Shown piece by piece: positions 44,804 through 56,188 of a stretch of 64,000 bases of DNA. Source of the stretch: C-114 sp963745405. Lineage in GTDB: Bacteria; Chloroflexota; Limnocylindria; Limnocylindrales; CSP1-4. Position numbers and translations under genes: made by a program. Each line of letters begins with the position of its first letter. The stretch's first letter is position 1. The DNA lies in contig CAVUWY010000002.1 in NCBI GenBank assembly GCA_963745405.1, forward strand, positions 1,860,001 to 1,924,000, given 5' to 3'. The notes under the pieces were generated by a model, which saw only the letters and a program-made list of their open reading frames with translations, did no database searches and was not told the DNA's origin.

Positions 44804-45334
44804 TCAGTGGATGGCCACGACCTTGAGGCCCACGACGACGAGCCCCAGGGCGAAGTCGATCGCCGCGATGACGAACGTCGCGGGCCAGCTGACCCGGGCC
44901 GCCCGGCCGACGACGATCCCCCAGATGAACAGCTGCACCAGGCTCACGATGAGGGCCAGCGCGATCGCGGTGTCGATCGGATAGAGCCCCGTGTGGCGAA
45001 GGACGAGGACGGCTACCGGGGCGATCGCAGCGGCGAGGATCGTCGCCTGGTCCCGGACGACTTGCCGGACGCCCGTCAGGGCGATGGGCCCCCGCACCCG
45101 GAGCCCGACGATCTCGGCCCAGGCGTGAGCGATCCAGAACACGCCGATGGTGATGAGGATCGAGAGCCCGATGTAGTCCGGCGACACCGTGGCCTGGCTC
45201 TCGACGACGAGCAGGGTCGTCACGAGCAGCGAACCGTAGACCGCCCACGAGAAGTCGCGCTGGGGCGCGGCCGGACCGGTCGTGACGAGGTCCGCGCTGT
45301 CGGCATGCAAGGTCTGGGCCTCCCGGGACGTCAT
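44804..45334 (-). CDS. hypothetical membrane protein
   Basis: A 176-residue protein with about five hydrophobic helices (WAVYGSLLVTTLLVV, IGLSILITIGVFWIAHAW, TILAAAIAPVAVLVL, TAIALALIVSLVQLFIWGIVVG and ATFVIAAIDFALGLVVVGLKVV). The start is ATG 45334; the frame back to 45517 overlaps the divergent gene and is not protein-like. No family recognised. It opens the leftward run of propeller, cyclase, hydrolase, cyclase and permease genes. Confidence 0.7.
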   Translation of the reverse strand: MTSREAQTLHADSADLVTTGPAAPQRDFSWAVYGSLLVTTLLVVESQATVSPDYIGLSILITIGVFWIAHAWAEIVGLRVRGPIALTGVRQVVRDQATILAAAIAPVAVLVLRHTGLYPIDTAIALALIVSLVQLFIWGIVVGRAARVSWPATFVIAAIDFALGLVVVGLKVVAIH

Positions 45335-45425
45335 CGGCAGCCGGAGCGTACCGCACGGCGGACGCTGCGGTGGGTGGGCTGCCGCGCTCACCGCCCGTTC
45401 GCCCATGCGGGTGTACGATCGCGCG

Positions 45426-45866
45426 GTGAGCATCATTGCTGAGTCAACGACCCAGCCGTCTTCGGGGCATCGTGCCGACGGTGGCGCGGCCGGTACATAC
45501 GTGCCCGGCGTCTGCAATATCGGACCGGCCGAGATCGCCCGGCGGCGACGGTCGGGCCACGTCGGCGCACTGCTGACGATCGGTCTCCTCGTCGTCCTCC
45601 TCGCCGTCGACGCGCCGCCACTCGTTCGTCTCGTGGTCGCCCTCCCTGCGAGCGTGACCGCGATCTGCTACCTCCAGGCCTGGCTCCGCTTCTGTGCCGG
45701 CTTCGGCAGCACCGGCATCTTCAACTTCGGGGACCTCGGGCAGACCGAGAGGGTCGCCAGCGACGAGGATCGAGCCCGCGATCGATCACGGGCGACACGG
45801 ATCGGCCTCGCCGGCGCAGCCATCGGCCTGGCCGTCGGGGTCGCCGCCGTCCTCCTGCCGCGATGA
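45426..45866 (+). CDS. small membrane protein with conserved-looking Cys motif
   Basis: A 146-residue protein. After a Ser/Thr-rich head comes YVPGVCNIGPAEIARRRR, a striking motif with one Cys, then two hydrophobic segments (HVGALLTIGLLVVLLAV and LVRLVVALPASVTAICYLQAW), FGSTGIFNFGD and a C-terminal helix. Start is GTG 45426, in frame with a longer open stretch; the first residues are not basic. Its stop overlaps the LUD start (ATGA). I do not recognise a function. The motif looks like a catalytic or binding loop rather than a random loop. Confidence 0.65.
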   Translation: MSIIAESTTQPSSGHRADGGAAGTYVPGVCNIGPAEIARRRRSGHVGALLTIGLLVVLLAVDAPPLVRLVVALPASVTAICYLQAWLRFCAGFGSTGIFNFGDLGQTERVASDEDRARDRSRATRIGLAGAAIGLAVGVAAVLLPR

Positions 45867-46498
45867 CGACGCTGGACGCCCATCGCTCCGTTTCGTCCAG
45901 GGCCGAGACGACCGCCGATCCTGTCGAACACGTCGCCGAGGCGCTCCGCTTGCACAACATCGAAGCGATCGTCGTCCAGGCGGCCGCCGACGCCCGCGAC
46001 GCGGTGCTGGCGATGATCCCCGAGGGCGCCGAGGTCCATACGGGCAAGTCCAAGACGCTCGAGGACGTCGGCCTCTATGCGGAGGTCGTCGAGTCGGGCC
46101 GCTACGACGCCGTCCGGCCGCGGATGATGGCGATGGACCGCGAGACACAGGGCCGTGAGATCCGCAAGCTCGTCTCGGCGCCGGACTTCATGCTCGGTAG
46201 CGTCGCCGCGATCACCGCCGACGGCATGCTCGTCGCTGCGTCGGCCACCGGCAGCCAGCTGGCCGGTTACGCCTCGGGAGCGGGCCGGCTCATCCTCATC
46301 GTCGGGAGCCAGAAGCTCGTGCCCGACCTCGATGCGGCCCTGACCCGGATCCGCGACGTGGTCTTCCCCTGGGAGAACGCCCAGGTCCAGGCCCGACTCG
46401 GCGTCGACACGATCCTCGAGAAGGTCCTCCTCCTGTACGGAGAGTGGCGACCCGGACGAACGACGGTGGTGCTGGTCCGCGAGCCGGTCGGGGTCTGA
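45863..46498 (+). CDS. LUD-domain protein (LutC/YkgG-like)
   Basis: A 211-residue protein with the LUD pattern: HNIEAIVVQAAADARDAVLAMIPEGAEVHTGKSKTLEDVGLY, then GSVAAITADGMLVAASATGSQLAGYASGAGRLILIVGSQKLVPDLDAAL. LUD domains occur in LutB/LutC of lactate oxidation, but no LutA/LutB partner is nearby. It is translationally coupled to the Cys-motif membrane protein, so the two probably act together. Confidence 0.85.
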   Translation: MTTLDAHRSVSSRAETTADPVEHVAEALRLHNIEAIVVQAAADARDAVLAMIPEGAEVHTGKSKTLEDVGLYAEVVESGRYDAVRPRMMAMDRETQGREIRKLVSAPDFMLGSVAAITADGMLVAASATGSQLAGYASGAGRLILIVGSQKLVPDLDAALTRIRDVVFPWENAQVQARLGVDTILEKVLLLYGEWRPGRTTVVLVREPVGV

Positions 46499-46524
46499 CC
46501 CGCGGCCGACGTCCCCCCGAGCGG

Positions 46525-47103
46525 TCAGGGCAGGTGGGCGAGGGCGTACTGCGCCACCGCGATCGCGTCAGCCTTGTGGTCCTTCTTATCGTGGCCGGCG
46601 ACCTCGACGTAGAGCGCACCCTGTGACGGGTCGAGGACGACCTTGAGATAGGCGTCATCGACGAATTGGGCTTGGTAAAACGCGGTGCTGCCGAGCCCAG
46701 GGACGGTCTCTCCCGGGACCAATGGGTCGACGGCATCGTAGCCACCGACTGTGATCTCGATGACCTGGGTCCCGTTCGTGACGGTGCACATGAACGGCGG
46801 GAACTTCTGGCTCTGCGGGGCGCTGCCACCCGGGACGATCTTCGCGGCGAGGTCGGTCGGCATGAGGGTGCAGGCATCGGTGACCTTCTGGGCGCGTTCG
46901 GCCAGCGAACCGGAGGTGCCACCGCCGGTGCCACCGCTGGACCCCGCCGTCGCTCCGCCGGTATCCGACGCGCCGCCTGCCTGGGTCGCGGCGGGACGCG
47001 ACGGCGCAGTCGGCGGCGATGCCGCCGACGAACAGCCGGCCAGAGCGACCGCCAGCATCGCAGCGATGCTCATCGTGATTCCGCGGATCTTCTTGTGCGC
47101 CAT
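46525..47103 (-). CDS. Ser/Gly-rich lipoprotein, DUF3558-like
   Basis: A 192-residue lipoprotein. The signal ITMSIAAMLAVALAGC has the lipid Cys at residue 24, followed by an Ala/Pro/Gly linker and a domain with ACTLMPTDLAAKIVPGG and MCTVTNGTQVIEITVGG. The ATG at 47103 has GGGAGG 8 bases upstream, which fixes the start against a longer frame. Its layout is like the lipoprotein at 19356-20048. Probably extracellular, function unknown. It is divergent from the lipoprotein at 47292. Confidence 0.82.
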   Translation of the reverse strand: MAHKKIRGITMSIAAMLAVALAGCSSAASPPTAPSRPAATQAGGASDTGGATAGSSGGTGGGTSGSLAERAQKVTDACTLMPTDLAAKIVPGGSAPQSQKFPPFMCTVTNGTQVIEITVGGYDAVDPLVPGETVPGLGSTAFYQAQFVDDAYLKVVLDPSQGALYVEVAGHDKKDHKADAIAVAQYALAHLP

Positions 47104-47291
47104 GGCATTTCCCTCCCGCGGTGAGGCCGCGCCCAGGCTGTCACGGTCGCGTCTGGTGGCCATGGCAGCGGCGCGACGCAGGCGCGTCACAGGTGTGCTA
47201 TCAGTCCGTCTGTCAGGCGCACCGGACGATCGACTGCGCGATCGCATCGCCCTCGAGGTGCCGACTCGGTGGACCGTGGGTGGGGACGACG

Positions 47292-48635
47292 ATGAAACGG
47301 ACGACTCTGGCTTCGATCGCGGTCGTGGCGTTGGTCGCGGGATGCACGGCAGGTCCGTCGGGGACCCCGGTCGCGTCGACAGCCGCATCGTCGACCGCCG
47401 CGACAGGTTCTCCGGTCGTTCCTACGGCCTCCGCGGCGAGCCCGTCGATCGTTCCGGCACCCTCACCTAGCGTGACCTCCGCACTGCCATCGCCGTCCGG
47501 GGTCGCCGCGTCGTCGACGCTGACGTGGCGCCAGATCGGCACGGCGACGGGCGGCGACCTTGTCGGCTTCGCCGGCGGATACGTCGCTCTCGGCGGCAAG
47601 ACGGGCGTCGAGTTCTCGTCGGACGGGGCGTCGTGGACACCGGAAGCGCTGCCGTTCCATTCGTCGAAGGATCACGGCATCACGCTTGGAGCCGGCCCGT
47701 CGGCCGTCGCCACCGACGGTCACCTGGTCGTCCTCGCCGGCGGCTACGACCACGGCCCCTGCACCCCGATGCCGGGCCTCACCGGGGGTGGACCCGAATG
47801 CCCGAGCTCCCCGATCTCCTGGACCAGTACCGACGGCAAGACCTGGCACAGCTCTTACCCGTGGCATGGACCGGGCGCGCCGAAGGGATACAGCCAGGGC
47901 AACGAGTTCACGACTGTCTGGGCGGTCCCGACCGGCGGCTGGGACGCCGCGGAGGCGTATCCGGCGGGCGAGGACGACGTCGCCGGCCGGATCTACCACT
48001 CGAGTGACGGTTCCGCATGGACTCCCTTGCCCACCTCGCCGCCGGCGGCGCTCAAGGGATACCAGGCTGCCGAGATCTGGCACCTCGCCCTCGCCGATCC
48101 GTCCGGTGTTCGCCTCGTCGGGTCGTACTGGTACGCGGCCGGTGGTGGATCGGACGCCCGGCAGTTCTCGTCCTCGCCGGACGGATCGCGGTGGACGCTG
48201 GTCAAGTCGTTCGCCGGCAATGAGGTGAGCGCCGAAACAGGCGTCGCTCCGGATCCGAAACTCGCCGCGCTGTGGATCCTCGGTGGATCCGATACGTCAT
48301 CGGCGCCGACGGTGTGGACCTCCCCGGACCTCGCGACGTGGACCGCCATCCCGCTTCCGATGGCGGCGCCCGCGACCGGCGGCTCGATCTCGTCGATCGC
48401 GGCGACGTCCGATGGCTACGTCGCGGTCGGCCAGGTGAACGCGCCGGATGGGACTTCGGTCCACTCGTCATGGCTGAGCCCCGACGGCGTTGCCTGGACC
48501 CAGCTGCCGACGCCAGGGACTCCCGGCGATGATGGGCCTGACGTCGTCGCCGACGGCCCGGCCGGCCCGGTCGGGTTCGCCTACTACAATGGTTCGGAGG
48601 ACCCGCCGGGGGTCTGGGCCCTTCGTAAGCCGTAG
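47292..48635 (+). CDS. secreted lipoprotein with repeat (propeller-like) body
   Basis: A 447-residue lipoprotein. The lipobox LVAGC is at residue 18, then a Ser/Thr/Pro linker, then repeats built around VEFSSDGASWTPEALP, SWTSTDGKTWHSS, IYHSSDGSAWTPLP, VWTSPDLATWTAIPLP and SWLSPDGVAWTQLPTP. The S.DG..W unit is the Asp-box-like blade of sialidase-type propellers. It lacks clear catalytic residues, so I call it a binding propeller. The ATG at 47292 fixes the signal peptide; the frame to 47121 upstream is Arg-rich. Confidence 0.8.
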   Translation: MKRTTLASIAVVALVAGCTAGPSGTPVASTAASSTAATGSPVVPTASAASPSIVPAPSPSVTSALPSPSGVAASSTLTWRQIGTATGGDLVGFAGGYVALGGKTGVEFSSDGASWTPEALPFHSSKDHGITLGAGPSAVATDGHLVVLAGGYDHGPCTPMPGLTGGGPECPSSPISWTSTDGKTWHSSYPWHGPGAPKGYSQGNEFTTVWAVPTGGWDAAEAYPAGEDDVAGRIYHSSDGSAWTPLPTSPPAALKGYQAAEIWHLALADPSGVRLVGSYWYAAGGGSDARQFSSSPDGSRWTLVKSFAGNEVSAETGVAPDPKLAALWILGGSDTSSAPTVWTSPDLATWTAIPLPMAAPATGGSISSIAATSDGYVAVGQVNAPDGTSVHSSWLSPDGVAWTQLPTPGTPGDDGPDVVADGPAGPVGFAYYNGSEDPPGVWALRKP

Positions 48636-48757
48636 CCTCCTTCTCGCCGAGCGAGTCGCCGGCTGCTGCGGCCGGGCGACCGTCGCACCTCTGTCGCGGC
48701 GACGGGGATCGGGGGCCGCGCTAACGCGTCGTTCACATCGGACATCCATCTTCGGGT

Positions 48758-48787
48758 GGCCGCAGACGGTGGGCCGCAGACGGTGGG
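48758..48787 (+). repeat. two tandem copies of a 14-base unit
   Basis: CCGCAGACGGTGGG occurs twice head to tail (48760-48773 and 48774-48787), with two further matching bases in front. It lies in the 218-base gap before the glucosidase gene, which otherwise shows no gene. It may be a duplication only. Confidence 0.5.
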
Positions 48788-48853
48788 CATCGGGCGACGG
48801 CCGGGCAGGGGGAGCATGTCGAGAACGCCGAGCCGCCATCCGGCCCGCGGGTC

Positions 48854-51616
<2,763 letters not shown>

Positions 51617-51617
51617 C

Positions 51618-53102
51618 GTGGCCCGGCCGCGGTACCCGGAGCTCTACCAGGTCAACACCCGCCCCTGGCTGACCGAGCGCGGTCGCGTCCTCGGTCGTCC
51701 CGCCACGCTCGACGACGTGACCGACGACGAGCTCGACGCGATCGCGGGCCGAGGTTTCGACTGGCTCTGGTTGCTCAGCGTGTGGCAGACCGGGGAGGCC
51801 GGGCGAACGATCTCGCGATCCGATCCCGACCTGCGGCGCGAATTCGAGGCGACGCTGCCCGACCTGCGCGAGGAGGACATCGGCGGGTCCGGGTTCGCCG
51901 TCACCGCGTACTCGGTCGACGAGGCCATCGGCGGCGAGGCCGGGCTGGCCCGGTTCCGCGAGCGGCTGGCCGAGCGCGGCCTCCGCCTGCTGCTCGACTT
52001 CGTGCCGAACCACACGGCCATCGACCATCCGTGGGTCGCCCACCACGACGATCGCTACATCCACGGGACGGAGCTCGATCTCATCCGTGAGCCGTCGAAC
52101 TACGTCTGGGTGGCACGCCCCGGGGCCGGCGATGTCCTTCTCGCCCACGGGCGCGACCCGTACTTCCCGGGCTGGCGCGACACCGTGCAGCTCGACTACT
52201 CGAACCCCGCCACGGGGACGGCGATGACCGATCAGCTGCTCAATATCGCCGAACGCTGCGACGGCGTCCGCTGCGACATGGCGATGCTCCTCCTCCCCGA
52301 CGTCTTCGAGCGCACCTGGGGTCGGCCTGCCGTGGCTTTCTGGTCCGACGCGATCGCGGCGACGCGACGGCAGACGCCGGACTTCCTCTTCATGGCCGAG
52401 GTCTACTGGGATCTCGAATGGACGATGCTTGAGCAGGGCTTCGACTACGCCTACGACAAGCGCCTCTACGACCGACTCGTGGCGGGAGTCGCCGGGCCCG
52501 TCCGCGATCACCTCCGGGCCGGCCTCGACTACCAGGACCACCTCGCCCGCTTCCTCGAGAACCACGACGAGCCGCGCGCGGCCGCCACGTTCCCGGTCGA
52601 TCGCCACGAGGCGGCCGGCGTCGTCACTTACCTCACGCCCGGGCTCCGCTTCTTCCACCAGGGGCAGCTCGAGGGCCACCGCCTCCGGCTCTCGCCGCAT
52701 CTCGTCCGGTCGCCCGTCGAGCCGACCGACGAACGCCTCGCGGCGTACTACTCGACGCTCCTCGAGGTCCTCCGGGAGCCAGCGTTCCGGGACGGCGACT
52801 GGCGGCTCCTCGACTGCATCGCCGCCTCGAACGACGATCCGACGTTCGCAGGCTACGTCGCCTGGTCCTGGCGCTCATCGGGCGCGACGCGCTCGATCGT
52901 CGTCGTCAACCTTTCGGCCGACGCTGCCCGGTGCCTCGTCCGGCTGCCCGACGAGGAGCTTCTTGGCGCCGCCGTACGCCTCGAGGACCGCTTCTCGGGC
53001 GTGACGTACGACCGCGATGGCGACGACCTCGTCGCACGTGGGCTGTACGTCGATCGGCCGGGCTGGGGCTTCCACGTGTTCGAGGTGACCGCCGGCGAGT
53101 GA
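51618..53102 (+). CDS. GH13 alpha-amylase family protein
   Basis: A 494-residue enzyme with the GH13 regions: DFVPNHTA, GVRCDMAML (nucleophile Asp220), MAEVYW (acid/base Glu261) and FLENHDEPR (Asp317). All three catalytic acids are present. It lacks a signal peptide, so it is cytoplasmic. The GTG start is one base after the stop of the GH63-like gene, indicating one transcript and a shared pathway. Candidates are breakdown or rearrangement of alpha-glucans or compatible solutes such as trehalose; I cannot choose between them. Confidence 0.9.
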   Translation: MARPRYPELYQVNTRPWLTERGRVLGRPATLDDVTDDELDAIAGRGFDWLWLLSVWQTGEAGRTISRSDPDLRREFEATLPDLREEDIGGSGFAVTAYSVDEAIGGEAGLARFRERLAERGLRLLLDFVPNHTAIDHPWVAHHDDRYIHGTELDLIREPSNYVWVARPGAGDVLLAHGRDPYFPGWRDTVQLDYSNPATGTAMTDQLLNIAERCDGVRCDMAMLLLPDVFERTWGRPAVAFWSDAIAATRRQTPDFLFMAEVYWDLEWTMLEQGFDYAYDKRLYDRLVAGVAGPVRDHLRAGLDYQDHLARFLENHDEPRAAATFPVDRHEAAGVVTYLTPGLRFFHQGQLEGHRLRLSPHLVRSPVEPTDERLAAYYSTLLEVLREPAFRDGDWRLLDCIAASNDDPTFAGYVAWSWRSSGATRSIVVVNLSADAARCLVRLPDEELLGAAVRLEDRFSGVTYDRDGDDLVARGLYVDRPGWGFHVFEVTAGE

Positions 53103-53254
53103 CGCCGGGCACCGCCGCACCAGGTCGGGGGCCGCGCCTTACCCGGCGCTTACCGTCTGCCCGTCGATCTCATCATCTCGGAGCGCCACCGTTCCTCGAT
53201 CGCCGGCGGGCAGGATCTCCCCCGACCGGCGGCCAGGACAAGGGAGAGCGAACG

Positions 53255-53269
53255 ATGCTCCTCTGGTGA
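53255..53269 (+). CDS. four-codon leader ORF (M-L-L-W)
   Basis: ATG CTC CTC TGG TGA directly follows a good ribosome binding site (AGGGAG at 53241-53246). Its stop overlaps the esterase ATG as TGATG (53267-53271), so it could couple or tune esterase translation. It is too short to judge by itself. Confidence 0.3.
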   Translation: MLLW

Positions 53270-54315
53270 TGGCCTCCCGGACAGCGATACGCCGGCCGAT
53301 GACGAGGCCGTGGCTCCAGCCGGTAGTTGCCTTCGTCGCGCTCCTCGCCGCCGGAGGCCTCGTCGCCGGCTGTGCCCGGTTCGGCGAGGTGCCCCTCGCC
53401 TCGACCAACCCCGGGGCCGTCCCACCCGCCGTGTCCGGTGGCTCCTCCGCGTCGCCCATGCTCGGTAGCGGGACCCACCGACTCGGCCTCACCATCGATG
53501 GACGTGCCCGCTCGTACCTGCTGTACCTGCTGCACCTGCCGCCGGCCCTCGGGCCCGACCCACGTCCGCTGGTCGTCGAGCTCCACGGGGGCGGTGGGAC
53601 CGCGGCCGGGATGGAGCGCCTCACCCACCTCTCCGCGCAGACCGACCCACGCGGCTGGCTCATCGTCGCGCCGGACGGCGTCGACCGACGCTGGAACGAT
53701 GGCCGCCGGGCGTCGGCTCGGAGGTCGACGACGTGGCCTTCATCCGGGCGCTCATCGATGACGTCGCGAGGCGGACGACGGTCGACCGGTCACGAGTCTT
53801 CGCGACCGGCATCAGCAACGGCGCCATGATGTCCGGGCGGCTCGCCTGCGACCTTGCCGATGAGATCGCGGCCGTCGCCCAGGTGGCCGGCACGATCGGC
53901 GTCGAGGCACGGGCAGCCTGTGCCCCGGCCGAGCCGGTGTCCGTCCTCGTGATCGCCGGCACCGCCGATCCGCTCGTTCCCGTACGGCGGGGGAGTGGTC
54001 GGCGGGGCCCTCGGCCTGTCGCGAGGCGCCGTCGTCGGGGCCGAGCAGTACGTCGCCGACTGGCTGGCCCGAGACGGCCTGACGAACGCCGACCGGAGGG
54101 TGACCCAGCTTGGGCCGGACACGACGGTCATGCTGGCGGGAGATCCGGCCGGGCCGCGGGTCGCGTTCTACGCGGTGGACGGCGGCGGCCATACCTGGCC
54201 GGGCGGGCCGCAGTACCTGCCCCGTTTCCTGGTCGGCTCGACGACGAGGACGTTCGACGCCTCGCAGGTCATCGTCGACTTCTTCGCCGGGGTCCCGGCT
54301 CGGGCGGGCGGCTGA
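53269..54315 (+). pseudogene. PHB-depolymerase/feruloyl-esterase-type lipoprotein with two compensating frameshifts
   Basis: The signal ends in LVAGC (lipobox). Oxyanion residues are in VELHGGGG, the nucleophile is Ser in TGISNGAMMSG, the acid is Asp in AGTADPLVP and the base is His in GGGHTWPGGPQYLP, so the alpha/beta-hydrolase triad is complete but spread over two frames. At about 53707 one base is missing (frame passes from DGRR to VGSEVDDVAF), and at about 53985 one extra base (after LVP, before YGGG) returns to the original frame. This is either two sequence errors or a broken gene. The family is LpqC/FaeC-like polyester or feruloyl esterases. Confidence 0.72.
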
Positions 54316-54351
54316 CGGGACCGAGCCTGCGGCGGGCCTTCCCTCCGAGGG

Positions 54352-56061
54352 TCAGGCCGGGGCGGGCACCGACACTTGTCCGGCGGCGATCGCCGCCCGG
54401 TACGCCTTGTGGTCGGCCTCGTTGCGATCGGCATAGGCCTCGCTGAAGTCGGCGATCGCGCCGTCGAACGTATCGCTCGTGCCGAGGTAGGCCGCGATGG
54501 CGACGGCGTCGCCGGACCGCGCGTGGGCCCGGGCGAGGGCCCAGCCGCAGAGCGTGCCGTACGCCCGGAGGCCGACAGGAGCGAGCGCCGTGATGTCGAC
54601 CGAACCCTTCATGTCCCACAGCTGGCGGAAGTAGAAGTCACGGCCACCCGGACCCCGCGACCAGCCGAGGAAGATGTCCGGCGTCGACTGCATGAGACGC
54701 TGGCCGATGACGACCCGCTCGCCGTGGTTGAGGTGGCCACTCTGGGCGATGTATGGCTCGAGGACCGAGGCCTCCGCTTGCTTCGCCTGGAGGATGAGGG
54801 GATCCTCCTCGTCGCGTCCTTCCAGGACGACGACGAAGCAGCGGGTCCCGACGCTCCCGACGCCGACGACCTTGAGGGCGACGTCGACGAATCGATAGCG
54901 CTCGAGGAACTCCCGGCGGTTGTCCGACAGGGACGCCCGATAGAGGCTGAACACGGTCTGCAGGGTGCTCGTGGTGTCGGGGATATCGACGTGCTGGATG
55001 GTCGGCGGGTCGTCGACGATCGCACGGCGGCCGTCGATGACCGTCGTCAGGCTGCCGAACGCCCGCATCTGGTCCTTGCCCCGTGCCTTCGAGAAGATCG
55101 ACTGGACGTTGGCGAGCCGTTCCGCTCCGACCTTGCCCCTGGTCAGGCCCTGGGCGTCGATGGCGGCGAGGATGTCCGCCTCCGTGATCCGCGAGTACCA
55201 GACGTCGATGAGGCGCATCCCGGCGAAGCGCTCCATCCACTTCCGGTATGACGCGACCGCGCTCATCGTCGCGGCCCGATTGACCGAGCGGCTGAACCCG
55301 TTGTCCCGGCCGGCGACGACGACGCTCGCGGCGAGACGCTTGACGTCCCACTCCCAGGGCCCGGGCAGGGTCTCATCGAAATCGTTCGTATCGAAGACGA
55401 GCGAGCGCTCCGGCGATCCGAAGAGTCCGAAATTGGAGATATGCGAGTCGCCGCTCGCCTGGACGATGATGTCGGTCCGAGGCGTGGTCGACAGGTCGAA
55501 GGCCATGACCGCCGGGGTGCCGCGGTAGTAGGCGAATGCCGACTCTGCCATCCGTTGGTGGCGCAGCGGCAGGAGTTCCTGGAGTCGATCCGCCTCCTGG
55601 GCGGCGAGGATGGCGATCGGGTCGCGACCGGCCGCCGGCTCGAAGGCGGCATGGCTCACCCGGGGAATGCGCTTCCGGGCGGCCTTGCCGGCCTCAGCCC
55701 GCACGGTCGGGTGGACCCACGGTCGGGCCGTCCAGACATCGCCACCGGGCGCCTGGACGTCCCACGCCGTATCGAGCACGACGGGATCGCGCTGCGGGAT
55801 CGCGCTCGGGATCAGGGGCGCGGTCGGCTTCGACTCCGTCCGGGTACGGGTGGTCGGTGCCTTCTTGGCCGCGGTAGCCTTCGCCGCCGCCGGGGCCTTC
55901 GCGGCAGGGGCCTTCTTGACGGTGGTGCCCCTGGTCGACTTCGCTGCCGACCCTCGGCTCGCCGGCCGGGTCGACTTGGCGGCCGGAGGAGCGGCCGATG
56001 CCTTCGCCGCGGGCTTCCTCGATCGACCGCCCTGCCCGCCCGTCGGTTCAGTCCCGTCCAC
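54352..56061 (-). CDS. DUF2252 family protein with histone-H1-like N-terminal tail
   Basis: A 569-residue protein. The first 85 residues are Lys/Ala/Pro/Thr-rich (KPAAKASAAPPAAKS, APAAKAPAAAKATAAKKAP), like the tails of bacterial histone-like and H1 proteins. The core follows with FAYYRGTPAVMAFDL, SGDSHISNFGLFGSPERSLVFDTNDFDETLPGPWEWDVKR and VVGVGSVGTRCFVVVLEG, as in the paralogue at 24891. It ends with a motif common to both. Start is GTG 56061 with GGGAGGAG 7 bases upstream. The basic tail might bind DNA or RNA, which is inference. Confidence 0.92.
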   Translation of the reverse strand: MDGTEPTGGQGGRSRKPAAKASAAPPAAKSTRPASRGSAAKSTRGTTVKKAPAAKAPAAAKATAAKKAPTTRTRTESKPTAPLIPSAIPQRDPVVLDTAWDVQAPGGDVWTARPWVHPTVRAEAGKAARKRIPRVSHAAFEPAAGRDPIAILAAQEADRLQELLPLRHQRMAESAFAYYRGTPAVMAFDLSTTPRTDIIVQASGDSHISNFGLFGSPERSLVFDTNDFDETLPGPWEWDVKRLAASVVVAGRDNGFSRSVNRAATMSAVASYRKWMERFAGMRLIDVWYSRITEADILAAIDAQGLTRGKVGAERLANVQSIFSKARGKDQMRAFGSLTTVIDGRRAIVDDPPTIQHVDIPDTTSTLQTVFSLYRASLSDNRREFLERYRFVDVALKVVGVGSVGTRCFVVVLEGRDEEDPLILQAKQAEASVLEPYIAQSGHLNHGERVVIGQRLMQSTPDIFLGWSRGPGGRDFYFRQLWDMKGSVDITALAPVGLRAYGTLCGWALARAHARSGDAVAIAAYLGTSDTFDGAIADFSEAYADRNEADHKAYRAAIAAGQVSVPAPA

Positions 56062-56188
56062 AGTCTCTCCTCCCGGTCATCCGGCACGAAGCCGACTCGC
56101 GCGTGCCGTGGTGAACCGCGAGTGTGGGGCCGAATTCGCCTTCGTGCAATCGGACGGTCGGCCTGCCGGCGACAGTTCAGCTCACCCG

